Shown piece after piece: positions 63,969 to 64,000 of a stretch of DNA of 64,000 nucleotides (position 1 is the first letter of the stretch; each line of letters opens with the position of its first letter). Source of the stretch: Winogradskyella psychrotolerans (GTDB lineage: Bacteria > Bacteroidota > Bacteroidia > Flavobacteriales > Flavobacteriaceae); contig NZ_JAHKPN010000031.1 of the NCBI RefSeq assembly GCF_018860545.1, forward strand, positions 62,001 through 126,000. The letters are read 5' to 3'. The notes beneath the pieces were generated by a model. It saw only the letters and a program-made list of their open reading frames with translations, did no database searches and was not told the origin of the DNA. The position numbers were made by a program, and so were the translations under genes.

Positions 63969-63997
63969 CAAATATACTCTAGTTTTTAATATCTCAA
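63969..63997 (-). promoter_or_regulatory. Promoter of tRNA-Val(TAC)
   Basis: On the minus strand TTG (63997-63995), 18 bp, then TATATTTG (63976-63969) match the Bacteroidota consensus. Transcription would start near 63962, about 9 nt before the tRNA. Confidence 0.75.
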
Positions 63998-64000
63998 AAC

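Noticed and set aside
1..64000. CRISPR arrays, prophage, insertion sequences or rRNA genes
   Set aside because: No regularly spaced repeat array, transposase, phage gene or rRNA sequence was seen on either strand.

Overview
The window is AT-rich DNA from a member of the Bacteroidota, most likely a marine or aquatic Flavobacteriaceae; genus and species cannot be fixed from the sequence alone. The evidence is gldJ, porU and porV (gliding and type IX secretion), cargo proteins with C-terminal type IX sorting domains, a fused hpt-adk gene, a PafA-like phosphatase, many lipoproteins, and promoters of the Bacteroidota form TTG-N18-20-TAnnTTTG. No prophage, insertion sequence, CRISPR array or rRNA operon was found, so this is chromosomal backbone with some accessory genes.

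Layout. 0-12.3 kb: end of a TPR protein, a giant alpha-2-macroglobulin, a LytS/LytTR two-component system with a four-helix membrane protein, an S9 peptidase and an SDR. 12.4-19.6 kb: a lipoprotein plus M64 peptidase pair, a DUF4136 lipoprotein, a voltage-gated-type K+ channel, obg, the hpt-adk fusion and purK-purE. 19.8-27.5 kb: M3 peptidase, a membrane-anchored LAS-type peptidoglycan peptidase, a GbsR/MarR-regulated set (DCC protein, TIGR01777 epimerase, DUF2071), an ECF sigma factor with a small partner, and a UbiA-like membrane protein. 27.6-42.8 kb: gcvP, a KAS III/methyltransferase/GT2 set, a nuclease, a PafA-like phosphatase, MlaE-MlaF, DUF389, mannose-1-phosphate guanylyltransferase, SprT, DUF4349, and an unknown two-gene operon. 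42.8-64 kb: an FG-GAP/vanadium-haloperoxidase fusion, cbpA-cbpM, an SDR and M28 peptidase, PDH E1-alpha and E2, cdd, porV, porU, gldJ, murF, a PAP2 phosphatase, a VOC protein and two valine tRNAs.

How the genes fit together. PorU and PorV process and shuttle type IX cargo, and two predicted cargos (the M64 peptidase and the haloperoxidase fusion) lie in the same window. The clearest regulatory signal is a pair of 40-bp elements at 8994-9033 and 11511-11550. Each holds two direct repeats 21 bp apart, in the style of LytTR binding sites, and each is followed 30 bp later by a TAnnTTTA box. One lies upstream of the operon encoding the LytTR regulator itself and the other upstream of the S9 peptidase, which predicts a small autoregulated regulon. 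Other structures that genes alone do not explain are: three REP-like repeats read in frame inside the alpha-2-macroglobulin gene; a perfect 19-bp-arm terminator-like palindrome inside the LAS peptidase gene; a GbsR operator covering its own promoter; three 11-bp-phased repeats upstream of DUF4349; and a duplicated and inverted tRNA-Val tail at the right end.
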